NCBI GenBank assembly: GCA_937146645.1 | Contig: CAKZRQ010000051.1 | Coordinates: forward strand, 62,001-126,000 | DNA: 64,000 nucleotides | Source of the DNA: an uncultured Cyclobacteriaceae bacterium | GTDB lineage: Bacteria > Bacteroidota > Bacteroidia > Cytophagales > Cyclobacteriaceae | Direction of reading: 5' to 3' | Shown: piece after piece, positions 32,244 through 42,692 of the stretch | Position numbering within the stretch: the stretch's first letter is position 1 | Layout: each line of letters starts with the position of its first letter | Notes under the pieces: model-generated | What the model was told of the DNA's origin: nothing | The model's input: only the letters and a program-made list of their open reading frames with translations | Databases searched by the model: none | Program-made: the position numbers and the translations under genes

Positions 32244-33559
32244 TGGATACATTAATTATGGTTGGGCAGCTGCTACTAGGATTATCCATCCTGGTAGGCT
32301 TACACGAGATGGGGCACTTGCTCGCAGCCAAAATGTTTGGAATGAGAGTTGAAAAATTCTCTATCGGCTTTCCGCCAAAGATCGCCGGATTCCAGTGGGG
32401 TGAGACCGAATATTCTATCGGAGCCATTCCTCTCGGTGGGTTTGTGAAGATTTCAGGGATGATTGATGAATCCATGGATAAGGAGCAAATGGCTTCTGAA
32501 CCACAGCCATACGAATTTCGATCTAAGCCAGCCTGGCAAAGACTGATTGTGATGCTTGGTGGGATCATTGTTAATGTGATCACTGGAATCATCATTTTTG
32601 TCTATTTGGTGTACCAAAATGGAGAAACCTACTATTCCAGAGACCAGGTAATGGAGCATGGAATCGTGGCATACGACATCGGGCAATCTATCGGTTTCAA
32701 GGATGGCGATCGTATTATGGACATCAATGGTGAGCCATATGAAAAGCTAAGTGAGCTTAGCAGTGGTTCAGCCTTGCTAACTGAGAATGGATACTACACG
32801 GTTGAAAGAGATGGAGAGGTCATCCAAATCGATATTCCAAGAGGCTTCATCAACTCCTTTAGCGAAAAAGAAGATCTGGACAACTTCGTAGACATCCGGT
32901 ATCCATTTGAATTAAGAAGTATTGATCAAGGTGGTTTTGCTGAAAAAGCTGGACTTACTGCGGATGATGAGATTCTTACCATAAATGGAGAAGAAATAAA
33001 CTATTTCAATGATCTCCAAAGAACTCTTGCGGATGCTGCCGGTGAGCAAGCAAACCTGGTATTTTTATCTGGTTCTGATACCGTTAGCACAATGGTGGAT
33101 GTTACGGAAAGAGGAACCATAGATTTGGTGGTTACCCCGCTAATTGAGCCAGTAGTTCGAAAATTTGGGTTTGGTGAGGCTGTTGCTAATGGAACTGAAC
33201 GAGCATTTAAAGTGGTAGCTGTAAATGCGAAAGCTCTGGGTAAAATGTTCACAGGAGAGGTTTCTGCGAGAAACGTTTCTGGTCCTATCGGTATGGCATC
33301 CATTTACGGTGAGACTTGGAACTGGGCTAAATTCTGGAGTATCACTGGTTTGATTTCCATGATTCTAGCTTTTATGAATTTACTACCAATTCCAGCTTTG
33401 GACGGAGGACATGTAATGTTCTTGCTTTATGAAATGGTCTCAGGTCGGGCACCATCTGATAAGTTTTTGGAAAATGCCCAGAAGGTAGGAATGGTGCTTT
33501 TATTGGCTATTATGGTCTTCGCAATTGGCAATGATATACTGAAGTTATTTACGAGCTAG
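32243..33559 (+). CDS. rseP: Site-2 protease RseP
   Basis: A 438-residue intramembrane metalloprotease. The zinc motif HEMGH is at 21-25 in the first helix; a second ligand motif NLLPIPALDGGHV is near residue 390; two PDZ-like regions lie between; and the GFVKISGM beta-loop is present. RseP cleaves membrane-bound anti-sigma factors and remnant signal peptides. The start overlaps the dxr stop codon. No rseA-like anti-sigma gene is in the window. Followed by a strong terminator at 33617-33655. Confidence 0.94.
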   Translation: MDTLIMVGQLLLGLSILVGLHEMGHLLAAKMFGMRVEKFSIGFPPKIAGFQWGETEYSIGAIPLGGFVKISGMIDESMDKEQMASEPQPYEFRSKPAWQRLIVMLGGIIVNVITGIIIFVYLVYQNGETYYSRDQVMEHGIVAYDIGQSIGFKDGDRIMDINGEPYEKLSELSSGSALLTENGYYTVERDGEVIQIDIPRGFINSFSEKEDLDNFVDIRYPFELRSIDQGGFAEKAGLTADDEILTINGEEINYFNDLQRTLADAAGEQANLVFLSGSDTVSTMVDVTERGTIDLVVTPLIEPVVRKFGFGEAVANGTERAFKVVAVNAKALGKMFTGEVSARNVSGPIGMASIYGETWNWAKFWSITGLISMILAFMNLLPIPALDGGHVMFLLYEMVSGRAPSDKFLENAQKVGMVLLLAIMVFAIGNDILKLFTS

Positions 33560-33616
33560 GTAGGTTTCCTGCCAAACTGACTTCTTCTGCCAATTGGCAT
33601 AACACTTGACATTTAT

Positions 33617-33655
33617 AGAAGAACCTTCAGAAAACGAGGGTTCTTCTTTTATTTT
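33617..33655 (+). terminator. Rho-independent terminator after rseP
   Basis: A 9-bp stem AGAAGAACC (33617-33625)/GGTTCTTCT (33639-33647) and then a T-rich run. It ends the dxr-rseP transcript 58 bases after the stop codon. Confidence 0.8.
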
Positions 33656-33692
33656 AGCTTTAAATCGACAGCCTGTCTGTCATTATGTCTAT

Positions 33693-36170
33693 ATGAGTCA
33701 ATTTGATAAATCCTTATTTCCTGATCTAATGGTCGGTGAGTTCGCCTCTGAAGGTGATCTCATTCAGCTGATTACAGATGACGAAGATGAGGATCAGGGT
33801 AAAGAGCCGATCTCGGACGAATTGCCCATACTTTCGGTAAGAAATACCGTGCTCTTTCCTGGAGTAGTCATACCGATTACGGTGGGGAGACAGCGTTCCA
33901 TTAAGCTTGTAAAAAAAGCCCAGAAGGGGAATAAGCTTATTGGAGTATGTGCTCAGAAAAACCCCAATAATGATGATCCCGGATGGGATGATATCTATCA
34001 GGTAGGTACGCTGGCGAAGATTGTTAAGATGATCGTACTGCCTGATGGGAATACAACCATTATTATTCAAGGAAAGAAGCGTTTTAGAATTAAAGATCAT
34101 TTGTCGGATGATCCATATTTCCAGGCAAAGGTTGAATATTTGAATGAGAACTTTCCTGAGAGCTCCAAGAAAATTGAAGCCTTGGAAGAATCTCTTAAAG
34201 AAGCTGCGACTAAAATTCTACACCTGAATCCAGAGATCCCTCAGGAGGCTCAGGTTGCTTTGGATAATATTGACAACACTGCATTCCTTACTCATTTCCT
34301 TTCTTCCAATGTCAATGCTCCTGTAGAGTCAAAGCAGAAGCTTTTGGAGATTAATGACGGTTTAGATCGAGCGACAATTCTTCTTGAGCTCATGCTTAAG
34401 GATATCCAGATGCTTGAGCTCAAATCAGAAATTCAGAAGAAGGTTCATACGGATATAGATCAGCAGCAGAGAGACTACTTCTTGCGTCAGCAAATGAAGG
34501 TTCTTCAGACTGAACTTGGTGAAGAAGGTCCTGAGAAGGAAGTGGAGATGCTTCGTAAAAGAGGGGAAGCTAAGGATTGGCCACCTGAAGTCGCTAAGCA
34601 TTTCAATAAAGAGCTTGAAAAAATTCTAAGAATAAACCAGCAAGCGGCAGAATATCCAATCGCCTTAAATTATGCTGAAACCATGGTAGAACTTCCATGG
34701 AATGAGTTCACTCAGGATAATTTTGATCTAAAGCATGCGCGTGAAATTTTGGATGGAGATCACTTTGGACTAGACAAAGTCAAAGAGAGAATCATCGAAT
34801 ATTTGGCTGTTTTAAAGCTGAAAAATGATTTAAAGGGCCCCATCCTTTGTCTGTATGGACCTCCCGGTGTGGGTAAGACTTCTCTTGGTAAGTCAATAGC
34901 CGAATCTCTCGGAAGGAAATATATTCGAATGTCTCTAGGAGGGCTTCATGACGAAGCAGAAATCCGAGGGCATAGAAAAACTTACGTGGGCGCTATGCCT
35001 GGTAAGATTATCCAAAATATGAAGAAGGTGAAGATTTCTAATCCTGTTTTTGTTTTGGATGAAATCGATAAGCTCTCTTCAGACTTTAGAGGAGATCCTA
35101 GCTCAGCATTCCTCGAGGTTCTGGATCCGGAGCAGAATAGCAAGTTCATGGATAATTACCTGGAAGTGGACTATGACTTGAGCAAGGTTCTTTTCATAGC
35201 TACTGCAAATTCACTCGATACCATTCAGCCGGCATTAAGGGATAGAATGGAGATTATTGAGGTGACTGGATATACTCAGGAGGAAAAGGTAGAAATTGCG
35301 AAGAGGCACTTGGTGCCAAAGCAAAGAAAAGAGCATGGCCTTAAGGCCAAGGACATTCGGTTTAGCAAAGCTGCTTTAGTCAAGCTGATCACTGATTATA
35401 CCCGGGAGTCGGGTGTAAGAAATTTGGAAAGAGCCGTTGGAAAGGTCATCCGGAATGTGGCTAAGTCCATTGCTATGGAAGAAGAATACAATCCGAAAAT
35501 CGATCCAGAAGCAATCCGAAGAATTTTGGGCATGGAGATTTTCGATAGGGAAACCTATGAAGACAATTCTACTGCGGGCGTGGTTACCGGCTTGGCCTGG
35601 ACAAGCGTAGGAGGAGAAATTCTTTTTATTGAAACTAGTTTGAGTAGAGGAAGAGGGAAATTAACTCTGTCCGGTCAGCTAGGGGATGTAATGAAGGAAT
35701 CTGCCATGACTGCTTTGTCTTTCTTAAAGTCAAGAGCTGAAAGTTTGGGGATTGATCATAGGATATTTGATCAGTACGATCTTCACGTCCATGTTCCTGC
35801 AGGCGCTGTACCGAAGGATGGACCCTCGGCTGGAATCACCATGGTCACCGCAATGGCTTCGGTATTTACTCAAAGAAAGGTAAAGGCAAAACTAGCCATG
35901 ACTGGTGAAATAAGCCTTATCGGGAAGGTGATGCCTGTGGGTGGAATCAAGGAAAAAATCCTGGCTGCAAGACGTGCAGGTATCAAGGAGGTAATCCTTT
36001 GCAAAAAGAATAAAAGAGACATTGAGGAGATTGACGATCAGTATCTGAAAGGGATCAAATTCCACTTTGTGGATAGAGTGGATGAGGTTCTGGATTTGGC
36101 GTTACTAGATTCCAAGGTAGATCGACCTCTGAAATTTAATCTGGTTAGCGAAGAAGCGAAGCGTGCATAA
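33693..36170 (+). CDS. lon: ATP-dependent protease Lon
   Basis: 825 residues: an N-terminal LAN substrate domain starting at [19 protein letters not shown], a coiled coil, an AAA+ module with Walker A GPPGVGKT (389-396) and Walker [10 protein letters not shown], and a C-terminal protease domain with the Ser712-Lys755 dyad (KDGPSAG and GGIKEK). Lon degrades misfolded and regulatory proteins in the cytoplasm. The ATG at 33693 is preferred over one 29 codons upstream, which overlaps the terminator region of rseP. The end overlaps the porQ GTG start by eight bases. Confidence 0.96.
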   Translation: MSQFDKSLFPDLMVGEFASEGDLIQLITDDEDEDQGKEPISDELPILSVRNTVLFPGVVIPITVGRQRSIKLVKKAQKGNKLIGVCAQKNPNNDDPGWDDIYQVGTLAKIVKMIVLPDGNTTIIIQGKKRFRIKDHLSDDPYFQAKVEYLNENFPESSKKIEALEESLKEAATKILHLNPEIPQEAQVALDNIDNTAFLTHFLSSNVNAPVESKQKLLEINDGLDRATILLELMLKDIQMLELKSEIQKKVHTDIDQQQRDYFLRQQMKVLQTELGEEGPEKEVEMLRKRGEAKDWPPEVAKHFNKELEKILRINQQAAEYPIALNYAETMVELPWNEFTQDNFDLKHAREILDGDHFGLDKVKERIIEYLAVLKLKNDLKGPILCLYGPPGVGKTSLGKSIAESLGRKYIRMSLGGLHDEAEIRGHRKTYVGAMPGKIIQNMKKVKISNPVFVLDEIDKLSSDFRGDPSSAFLEVLDPEQNSKFMDNYLEVDYDLSKVLFIATANSLDTIQPALRDRMEIIEVTGYTQEEKVEIAKRHLVPKQRKEHGLKAKDIRFSKAALVKLITDYTRESGVRNLERAVGKVIRNVAKSIAMEEEYNPKIDPEAIRRILGMEIFDRETYEDNSTAGVVTGLAWTSVGGEILFIETSLSRGRGKLTLSGQLGDVMKESAMTALSFLKSRAESLGIDHRIFDQYDLHVHVPAGAVPKDGPSAGITMVTAMASVFTQRKVKAKLAMTGEISLIGKVMPVGGIKEKILAARRAGIKEVILCKKNKRDIEEIDDQYLKGIKFHFVDRVDEVLDLALLDSKVDRPLKFNLVSEEAKRA

Positions 36171-37143
36171 GCTGAGAATTTTGGGCTTGCTTTTTCTGGT
36201 GCCAATGGTGACTGCCTTGGCTCAGGATCGAGAGCTTGCTTTTCAATTCTTGGATCAACCGAGTTTTACACGACTTTCCTCCATGGGAGGAGTCAACGCG
36301 ACTTCTAATTCAGAGTTACTCTTCTTTATGCAGAATCCAGCGAGTCTTGAAGAGGAAAATACAAATGTGGCTTCTTTCCATTATTTGAATTTTCCAGGAG
36401 GGATAAACTGGGGGAGCGCCGGGTACCAATGGACGCCTGGTTTCAAAGGACAGATGGCCGTTGGATTACAACTAGTATCCTACGGAGAGTTTGAAGGTTT
36501 CGATCGTTTTGGAGTTTCTACAGGAGATTTCTCCGCTCAGGAATTCAACCTTCAAGTGAGCTATGCTCGGAGGAAAGGAGTATTCAATTATGGTGCCTCT
36601 GTTAAGCTTTTGGGCTCCATTCTGGAGAGCTATCAGGCCTATGCCGTAGCCATTGATTTAGGAGTGATATATGATCACCCTGAAGAAGATTTGAGATTTG
36701 GTTTTGTAGTAAAAAACCTCGGTGCACCGATAAGTAGTTATTTGCCGGAGCAAAAATTGAGATTGCCTACAGATGTAAGGTTTGGGGCTAGTTTCAAACC
36801 AAAGTATATGCCTATTCGATTCTCTTGGACCTTGAGAAATTTGAATTCAAATGAAAGAGGAATTGAAGAACCGGAAAGCTTTGGCCGACAGGCCCTGGAA
36901 AAAATGGTATGGGCAGCGGAGATAATCCCTTCTGAAAATTTCAGCCTTCAGGTAGGCTATAATCAGTTAATCAGAAGGCAGTTTAGTGGAAATTCAGGTG
37001 CGGGTGCTTCTGGGTTTTCAGGTGGTTTTGCATTCAGGGTGAAAAGCTTTGAGCTGTCCTATGCGAGATCATTTTATAATGTGGCCGGAGCTTCCAACGT
37101 ATTTGGTGTCTCCACAAATTTGAAAAAGAAAAGATCATTTTAA
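36163..37143 (+). CDS. porQ: Type IX secretion system protein PorQ
   Basis: A 326-residue outer-membrane beta-barrel protein of the PorV/PorQ family. After a signal peptide (LLFLVPMVTALAQ) come the family hallmark FLDQPSFTRLSSMGGVNATS and LLFFMQNPASL, and the protein ends in amphipathic strands. In Porphyromonas gingivalis PorQ is required for type IX secretion. The start is GTG at 36163, overlapping the end of lon; no ATG in frame preserves the signal peptide. No T9SS cargo with an obvious C-terminal sorting domain is seen here. Confidence 0.85.
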   Translation: MHKLRILGLLFLVPMVTALAQDRELAFQFLDQPSFTRLSSMGGVNATSNSELLFFMQNPASLEEENTNVASFHYLNFPGGINWGSAGYQWTPGFKGQMAVGLQLVSYGEFEGFDRFGVSTGDFSAQEFNLQVSYARRKGVFNYGASVKLLGSILESYQAYAVAIDLGVIYDHPEEDLRFGFVVKNLGAPISSYLPEQKLRLPTDVRFGASFKPKYMPIRFSWTLRNLNSNERGIEEPESFGRQALEKMVWAAEIIPSENFSLQVGYNQLIRRQFSGNSGAGASGFSGGFAFRVKSFELSYARSFYNVAGASNVFGVSTNLKKKRSF

Positions 37144-37152
37144 TCTAAAGAT

Positions 37153-38550
37153 ATGAGTAAGGAATTATCATTAACGCCTCGACAGATCGTAGCTGAGCTT
37201 GATAAATACATCATCGGGCAAAACGATGCGAAGCGAAATGTGGCTATCGCCTTGAGAAATAGAATTCGACGACTTTTAGTCACCTCTGAAATTCAAAAGG
37301 ATATTGTTCCGAATAATATCCTGATGATTGGTAGTACGGGTGTGGGTAAAACTGAGATCGCCAGAAGACTGGCAAAAGTTGCCAATGCTCCATTTACCAA
37401 GGTAGAGGCCTCAAAATTCACAGAAGTTGGATATGTTGGACGTGATGTGGAAAGCATGGTTCGTGATCTTGCGGAACAGTCTATCGCTTTGGTCAGAGAA
37501 GTGAAAAATGAGGAGGTGAAGGAAAAGGCTGAAAGCGCTGTAGAAGAAGCAATCCTGGATATTTTGATTCCACCTGTCAAGGGTGCGGGTTTCAGACCAA
37601 CTACCTCTACTGTGGACGTAGGTGAGGAGGTTCCGACCAGTGATGAAGATTTGAATGAAAGAACTCGTGAGAGATTTCGCGAGAAGCTTCAAAGAGGAGA
37701 GCTGGATGATCGAAAGATCGAGGTAAATGTCAAAGCATCCGCACCTGCAGGCGTAGGTATGATTGGGAATGGAATGATGGACGATGCAAGCATGCAAGGG
37801 CTTCAGGATATGATTTCCAACATGATGCCGAAGCGTACTAAGAAGCGGAAAATCGCTATTTCAGAGGCGAGAAAAATCCTTCTGGAAGAAGAGATGTCAA
37901 AGCTTATTGATTTTGATGAGGTGAAAGAGGAGGCTGTGAAGCTTGCCGAGAATAACGGAATTATCTTCATCGATGAAATTGATAAAATCGCATCTAAATC
38001 CGGAAAAGGTGGAGGTGGTCCTGATGTGAGCCGTGAAGGTGTTCAGCGAGACCTTCTTCCAATAGTAGAGGGTTCAGCGGTGAACACAAAATATGGTGTG
38101 GTCAATACAGATCATATTCTTTTCATTGCAGCTGGGGCATTCCATGTAGCTAAGCCATCAGATTTGATTCCTGAGCTGCAGGGTAGATTCCCAATTCGAG
38201 TGGAACTACAAAGTTTGACGCAAGAAGACTTTGCCAGGATCCTAAGAGAGCCTAAAAATGCTTTAACGAAGCAGTATGAAGCACTTTTTGGAGCTGAAGA
38301 TGTCTCCCTGGAATTTAATGAAGAGGCGATTGATGAAATTGCGAGACTAGCATTTTTGATTAATCAGGAGGTAGAAAACATAGGTGCTAGAAGGCTTCAT
38401 ACCGTTATGAGCCATCTGTTAAATGATTTCCTGTTTGATGTTCCGGATACCATTGAGGCGAACTCGAAGATCATGATTACCAAGGAAATGGTTCAAGAGA
38501 GATTATCTACTCTTGTTCAGAACAGAGATCTATCCCAATATATCCTGTAA
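37153..38550 (+). CDS. hslU: HslU (ClpY) ATPase subunit of the HslUV protease
   Basis: 465 residues: N-domain with TPRQIVAELDKYIIGQ (8-23), Walker A GSTGVGKT, the intermediate domain rich in charged helices, Walker B IIFIDEIDK, sensor-region GRFPIRVEL and C-terminal QYIL, the tail that docks into HslV. HslU unfolds proteins for the HslV peptidase. The usual neighbour hslV is not adjacent and not in the window. It begins 9 bases after porQ, and its stop codon overlaps the SDR start by one base. Confidence 0.94.
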   Translation: MSKELSLTPRQIVAELDKYIIGQNDAKRNVAIALRNRIRRLLVTSEIQKDIVPNNILMIGSTGVGKTEIARRLAKVANAPFTKVEASKFTEVGYVGRDVESMVRDLAEQSIALVREVKNEEVKEKAESAVEEAILDILIPPVKGAGFRPTTSTVDVGEEVPTSDEDLNERTRERFREKLQRGELDDRKIEVNVKASAPAGVGMIGNGMMDDASMQGLQDMISNMMPKRTKKRKIAISEARKILLEEEMSKLIDFDEVKEEAVKLAENNGIIFIDEIDKIASKSGKGGGGPDVSREGVQRDLLPIVEGSAVNTKYGVVNTDHILFIAAGAFHVAKPSDLIPELQGRFPIRVELQSLTQEDFARILREPKNALTKQYEALFGAEDVSLEFNEEAIDEIARLAFLINQEVENIGARRLHTVMSHLLNDFLFDVPDTIEANSKIMITKEMVQERLSTLVQNRDLSQYIL

Positions 38551-39269
38551 TGAAGAAGGTTCTCATTCTTACCGGGCATAGTCAGGGTTTGGGAAAGGCT
38601 ATAGCAGAGCTTTACCTTGAAAACCCTGATTTTGAGGTAGTCGGTATTTCCCGAAGAAGTTCTGGGATAGACCATGATCGGTTGAGTGAGATTTCGTTGG
38701 ACCTTTCTGATTTGACAGCTGTCCAAAGCCATTTGGATTCATTATTTCCAGAAGGTCGGTTTGAGGAGGTATTTTTGATTAACAATGCTGGTTGGATTGG
38801 AGAAATTAAGCCTTTGGAGATGGTAGATCCTTCCAATATAATTAAGGCTCAGAATGTGAATTTCACCTCTCCAAGTCTGATCACCGGGGCTTTCGTAAGA
38901 AAGTATAAAGGAAACCAGACCAAGAAAACTATCTGTAATATCAGCTCCGGGCTAGCATACAGACCTGAGTCTGGACTCTCAGGATACTGCTCGAGTAAGG
39001 CTGCCTTAGCGATGCAAAGTGAAATTCTCGCCATGGAAGCGGATGAGGACACGCAAGTATTCAGCGTTGCTCCGGGAGTAGTGGATACTGGAATGCAGGA
39101 TGATCTGAGGGATACGAGCCCAGAGCAGTTTCCAAAGCATCAGGCATTTGTGAACTTGAAAGAATCGGGAGCGCTTGTAACTCCGGTAGCTGCTGCAAAG
39201 AAGATTAAATACATGCTTGATAATGCAGCTGAGTTTCCTGATGTCGTTCAGGATATCAGAAAGTTTTAG
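38550..39269 (+). CDS. Short-chain dehydrogenase/reductase
   Basis: A 239-residue classical SDR: cofactor loop TGHSQGLG (8-15), with Arg/Ser residues after the second strand (ISRRSSG) that favour NADPH; NNAG (78-81); and the catalytic set S132/S133, Y146, K150 (SGYCSSK). It resembles the benzil/sepiapterin reductase group, but the substrate cannot be read from sequence. Translation is coupled to hslU, and it converges with the SixA-like gene with a 4-base overlap. Confidence 0.85.
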   Translation: MKKVLILTGHSQGLGKAIAELYLENPDFEVVGISRRSSGIDHDRLSEISLDLSDLTAVQSHLDSLFPEGRFEEVFLINNAGWIGEIKPLEMVDPSNIIKAQNVNFTSPSLITGAFVRKYKGNQTKKTICNISSGLAYRPESGLSGYCSSKAALAMQSEILAMEADEDTQVFSVAPGVVDTGMQDDLRDTSPEQFPKHQAFVNLKESGALVTPVAAAKKIKYMLDNAAEFPDVVQDIRKF

Positions 39270-39763
39270 ATTTCGAATTCCTTTTTTGGATAGTCGAAAA
39301 ACTCCCCCTTTGCCACTACTGGCCTAAGTTCAGACCAATTATCGATTTCAGCTTGGAAGCAAAATTGACCAGAGGTAGGTAGGTTATAGATGTCATAGCC
39401 GAAATCCTCGATGAAGTCATTGAATCCAGGATTATGTCCAAAAACCAAAACCGTATCATGCTTGGAATCCAGTTTTTGGATTTCACGAAGAATGCTTGAG
39501 GAGCTTGCGTGATAAAGATTTCGCGTGATTTCTATCCTGTCCTGGGGATAGCCCATCACCTCCGCGGTGATTTCAGCTGTTCGCTTTGCCCGGAGGGCCG
39601 TAGAAGAAAAAAGAAGATCGGGTGAGATACCTCTTTTGATGAGTCTTTCTGCCATGATGGGAGCGTCACGATTTCCTCGTTTCGCTAGAGGCCGATCATG
39701 ATCTGCCAGGGAATAGTCCTTCCATGAGGATTTTCCATGTCTCACCAAAATAAGTTTTTTCAT
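39266..39763 (-). CDS. SixA-like histidine phosphatase
   Basis: A 165-residue member of the histidine phosphatase superfamily: LVRHGKSSW (phosphohistidine H9), the ALRAKRTAEIT segment and GHNPG with the second catalytic histidine near residue 109. SixA dephosphorylates phosphohistidine on Hpt domains or PTSNtr in E. coli; the substrate here is not shown. Its length is typical of the short SixA type. It starts 87 bases from, and divergent to, the cold-shock gene. Confidence 0.87.
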   Translation of the reverse strand: MKKLILVRHGKSSWKDYSLADHDRPLAKRGNRDAPIMAERLIKRGISPDLLFSSTALRAKRTAEITAEVMGYPQDRIEITRNLYHASSSSILREIQKLDSKHDTVLVFGHNPGFNDFIEDFGYDIYNLPTSGQFCFQAEIDNWSELRPVVAKGEFFDYPKKEFEI

Positions 39764-39781
39764 TTAGGGGAAAAGAAAAGA

Positions 39782-39789
39782 TAATTTTG
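39782..39789 (+). promoter_or_regulatory. -7 promoter element of the cold-shock gene
   Basis: TAATTTTG matches TAnnTTTG; start of transcription near 39796 and an AT-rich leader of about 55 bases. No -33 box is clear. Confidence 0.45.
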
Positions 39790-39850
39790 TTTTAAATAGA
39801 CAAATATTTACATTTATCGTCAATTTAATTACAATTTATTTTATTTCATT

Positions 39851-40042
39851 ATGTCTACCGGAACAGTAAAATTTTATAACGAAGCGAAAGGCTTCGGATT
39901 CATCGTGGACGACGAGTCTCAAAGCGATGTATTTGTTCACGCCACCGGACTAGTTGATCAGATCGGCCAAAACGACAAAGTAACATACGACGTCAAAGAT
40001 GGTAAGAAAGGATTAAACGCCGTCAACGTCAAAAAAGCATAA
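39851..40042 (+). CDS. Cold-shock domain protein
   Basis: A 63-residue single CSD protein with RNP1 (KGFGFI, 13-18) and RNP2 (DVFVHA, 26-31) motifs for single-stranded nucleic acid binding. It likely acts as an RNA chaperone. The AT-rich leader (39796-39850) could carry temperature-dependent folding, but I see no strong hairpin. The gene stands alone between a divergent SixA-like gene and a terminator. Confidence 0.93.
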   Translation: MSTGTVKFYNEAKGFGFIVDDESQSDVFVHATGLVDQIGQNDKVTYDVKDGKKGLNAVNVKKA

Positions 40043-40065
40043 AGCAGTTTTGAAGTTTAAGTAAA

Positions 40066-40100
40066 TACCCTTCAGGTTATTCCTTGGAGGGTTTTTTATT
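40066..40100 (+). terminator. Terminator after the cold-shock gene
   Basis: ACCCT (40067-40071) pairs with AGGGT, and inner AGG pairs with CCT, in an imperfect hairpin followed by TTTTTT. It overlaps the end of the convergent channel gene. Confidence 0.6.
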
Positions 40101-42692
40101 GTCTTTTTCTTCAGGTTTGTTCTCCTCTACTTCTTCTGAGCTCCCTTCATTTTCTAAATCCTTTGGAGCTAATATAGCTTCCTTTACTTCAAGGGCTTCC
40201 GCTATATTTTCAAGATTATTTGGAACAGATTTCAGGTACAAATCCCTCTGAGGGAATGGGATTTCGATATTGTTATCCTTAAAGGCTGAGAAAATTGCAT
40301 TCATGACTTCTGACCGCATTTCTAGCCAGATGTCCATGTTTTCCACCCAGAATAAAAGGCGAAAGTTAACGGAGTTATCCCCGAATTCCTGCATAAATAC
40401 TTTTGCAGGTGGATTTTTTAGAACTCGTTCTCTATCAAGGACATCCTCCAGAACCTGATTTACCAGGACCATGTCTGACCCATATCCGACTCCAATAATC
40501 AACTCAATTCGTCTCCTTTTATCTGAGAGTGTCCAATTGATCAAGCTTTGAGAAAGCAAATCCCCATTGGGCAGAATTATTTCTGATCCATCATAAGCTC
40601 TTATTTTACTTGCTCTTATACCCACTTCCTGAACCGTACCGAGTAGTTCACCAACTTGAATATTATCTCCAATCTGAACGGGTCTTTCAAATGCGAGAAT
40701 TATACCTGAAACCAGATTATTAATGATGGTTTGAAGACCAAATCCAATACCTACAGACAAGGCACCTAATACAATAGTAATCTTATCTAGGGGGATTTTC
40801 GCTGCTGCCATGGCAATGAATAAGCCGATCATTATAATCCCTAGTCGAATCAAAAGAATGGAGCTTCCAAGCCTTTTATTTCTGGAGCTTCCTGATTTCT
40901 GATCAAAGACAGATGCGAAATAGGCAATGTTGTTAGCAACAAAGGCGGTTGCAATAAGAATGATAAAGAACAAGAGAATAGTGGAGAACTCATACTCTAG
41001 ATTTCCGAGCGTTCTTGGCTCTACTAAAAAGGATTGTACCGAATCGAAAATAGGGTTAAAGAATCCCAAATAGTAGGTCACACTGTAAAACCATAGCGCA
41101 GCAGCAAAAACATTTACAACGCTTTCTACCCTTTGCTGAATTTCCTGAAAGTCAAAGAATGAGGTCAGTACATCACTTTCTTTCTTAGATGCTTCCAGCC
41201 AGATGTAGACTAATTTTAGGATTATCTGTACAAAAAGGAATAAGGCGATTCCTCTGTAAAAATTGCTAATTCCTGAAATAACATAAGTTTTGGCAAGACT
41301 TACTCTACCAAAAACATTCAAGCCGAGGGAGAATAAGGAAAAGCAGAGTAGAAATATAGATAAGTACCGAATGACGTTGGAACCAGAGAATTTATTTTTG
41401 GAAGTTTCTCTGAGCATTAGAAAAGCCAATACAATCCCAGCAATTGCAGCGATTAGGTCAAAATAGCGTTCGTCGTAATTTGTTCCCCACGCTAAACCCA
41501 TGGTGGGAGATAGAAGATAAAAGGGAAAGAAAACCAACCAAAGAGTGAATACGCGTTTAGGTAATCTGTCTTTGGCGACAAAGCCTGAAAAGGTCACAAA
41601 GACCAATGAAATTAAGGACCCAAACACTATGGTAGGGTTATCAATAAAAGTGAATACAAAGGGTATTACCGCTATGGTACAACTAATAAAGAGGTTCTTT
41701 TTCAGGAAGCCGATTCGTCCCAATATCTGGTCCGCGAATTCTTTTTGGGTTTCTACCCTTCGAATCGTGATACGCGTGAGAATGTATACGAATAGGAGAA
41801 TCCCAAATGAGATTAGTAGATAAGTCCGGTTAATCGTAAGATATCTGACAAAAACGAATTGATTGGTAGTAAATGACTCGCTGTACAGCTCATTGTAAGA
41901 CTTTTCGCTGGAGTAAGTTTCAGGCTCCCAGAGGTAATTAACCTCTTTGTTCCACGATCTTCTTTGTACACTTCTTTCGCTTTCTCTGAAGAACTGCCTG
42001 AGGTTAAGAAACTGAATACTTAGATCTGCTATTTTGGCTTGGTATGTTGCGATTTCAAGTTCCTGACTTATAAGGGCACTATCCAGCCTCTTTATTTCTG
42101 ACTGTATAAGTTTAAGCTCATCATCGATCTCTGGAAGGATCTCCCGGTTTTTTAGGGTTAAGCTCATGATGGAATCCTGACGAATTTCATCTAGTCTATT
42201 TCCGACATCAATTAAATCTTCAAGTCTCTTATTTACTATTTCATCCAGGTTTTCCTGCTCGTTTTGAAAGTAATTCAGAAAGTTTTCGACACCATTTAGA
42301 AATCGATTATTTGCCTCCTCCTGATTGTCCAGAATAACCTTTTCGAGATCCACTGCTGTTTGGCGAAGAGTCGGAATTCTGGAATCCAGAGTGGTGTAGT
42401 CAGGTCTATCCCGTAGAATGAGATTTAACCTTCCCATTTCGATTGAATAGTTTTTGGCTTTAGTGACTATTTGATTTAATAGTAGGCCAATCTTGGGAAT
42501 GTTTTTCCTCGCAGTTTCTTCCTCACGAATAAAGAGGCTATCGATGGCCTCATTTGTACCTCTTTCCTGATTCTCGATTTTAGCCGAATCCACCACTTGA
42601 AATGCAGTGGTGTCCGATGACACTTGGGCTTCGGCTCCGAAACCAATTAATAAAGCGAAAAGGAGAAAGGTGATATTCTTTGTAAAGGACAT
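40077..42692 (-). CDS. MscS-family mechanosensitive channel with large periplasmic domain
   Basis: 871 residues. A signal peptide (FLLFALLIGFGAEAQ) precedes a helical, coiled-coil-rich exported domain (about 25-275), about ten membrane helices (285-640), and then an MscS core. The pore helix is AKIPLDKITIVLGALSVGIG, followed by GFGLQTIINNLVSGIILAFERPVQIGD, a beta domain and an alpha/beta domain. The C-terminus is an acidic, low-complexity tail (EEVEENKPEEKDNKKP). The architecture is like MscK/MscM channels, which release solutes on hypo-osmotic shock. The gene is monocistronic. Confidence 0.9.
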   Translation of the reverse strand: MSFTKNITFLLFALLIGFGAEAQVSSDTTAFQVVDSAKIENQERGTNEAIDSLFIREEETARKNIPKIGLLLNQIVTKAKNYSIEMGRLNLILRDRPDYTTLDSRIPTLRQTAVDLEKVILDNQEEANNRFLNGVENFLNYFQNEQENLDEIVNKRLEDLIDVGNRLDEIRQDSIMSLTLKNREILPEIDDELKLIQSEIKRLDSALISQELEIATYQAKIADLSIQFLNLRQFFRESERSVQRRSWNKEVNYLWEPETYSSEKSYNELYSESFTTNQFVFVRYLTINRTYLLISFGILLFVYILTRITIRRVETQKEFADQILGRIGFLKKNLFISCTIAVIPFVFTFIDNPTIVFGSLISLVFVTFSGFVAKDRLPKRVFTLWLVFFPFYLLSPTMGLAWGTNYDERYFDLIAAIAGIVLAFLMLRETSKNKFSGSNVIRYLSIFLLCFSLFSLGLNVFGRVSLAKTYVISGISNFYRGIALFLFVQIILKLVYIWLEASKKESDVLTSFFDFQEIQQRVESVVNVFAAALWFYSVTYYLGFFNPIFDSVQSFLVEPRTLGNLEYEFSTILLFFIILIATAFVANNIAYFASVFDQKSGSSRNKRLGSSILLIRLGIIMIGLFIAMAAAKIPLDKITIVLGALSVGIGFGLQTIINNLVSGIILAFERPVQIGDNIQVGELLGTVQEVGIRASKIRAYDGSEIILPNGDLLSQSLINWTLSDKRRRIELIIGVGYGSDMVLVNQVLEDVLDRERVLKNPPAKVFMQEFGDNSVNFRLLFWVENMDIWLEMRSEVMNAIFSAFKDNNIEIPFPQRDLYLKSVPNNLENIAEALEVKEAILAPKDLENEGSSEEVEENKPEEKDNKKPSKE

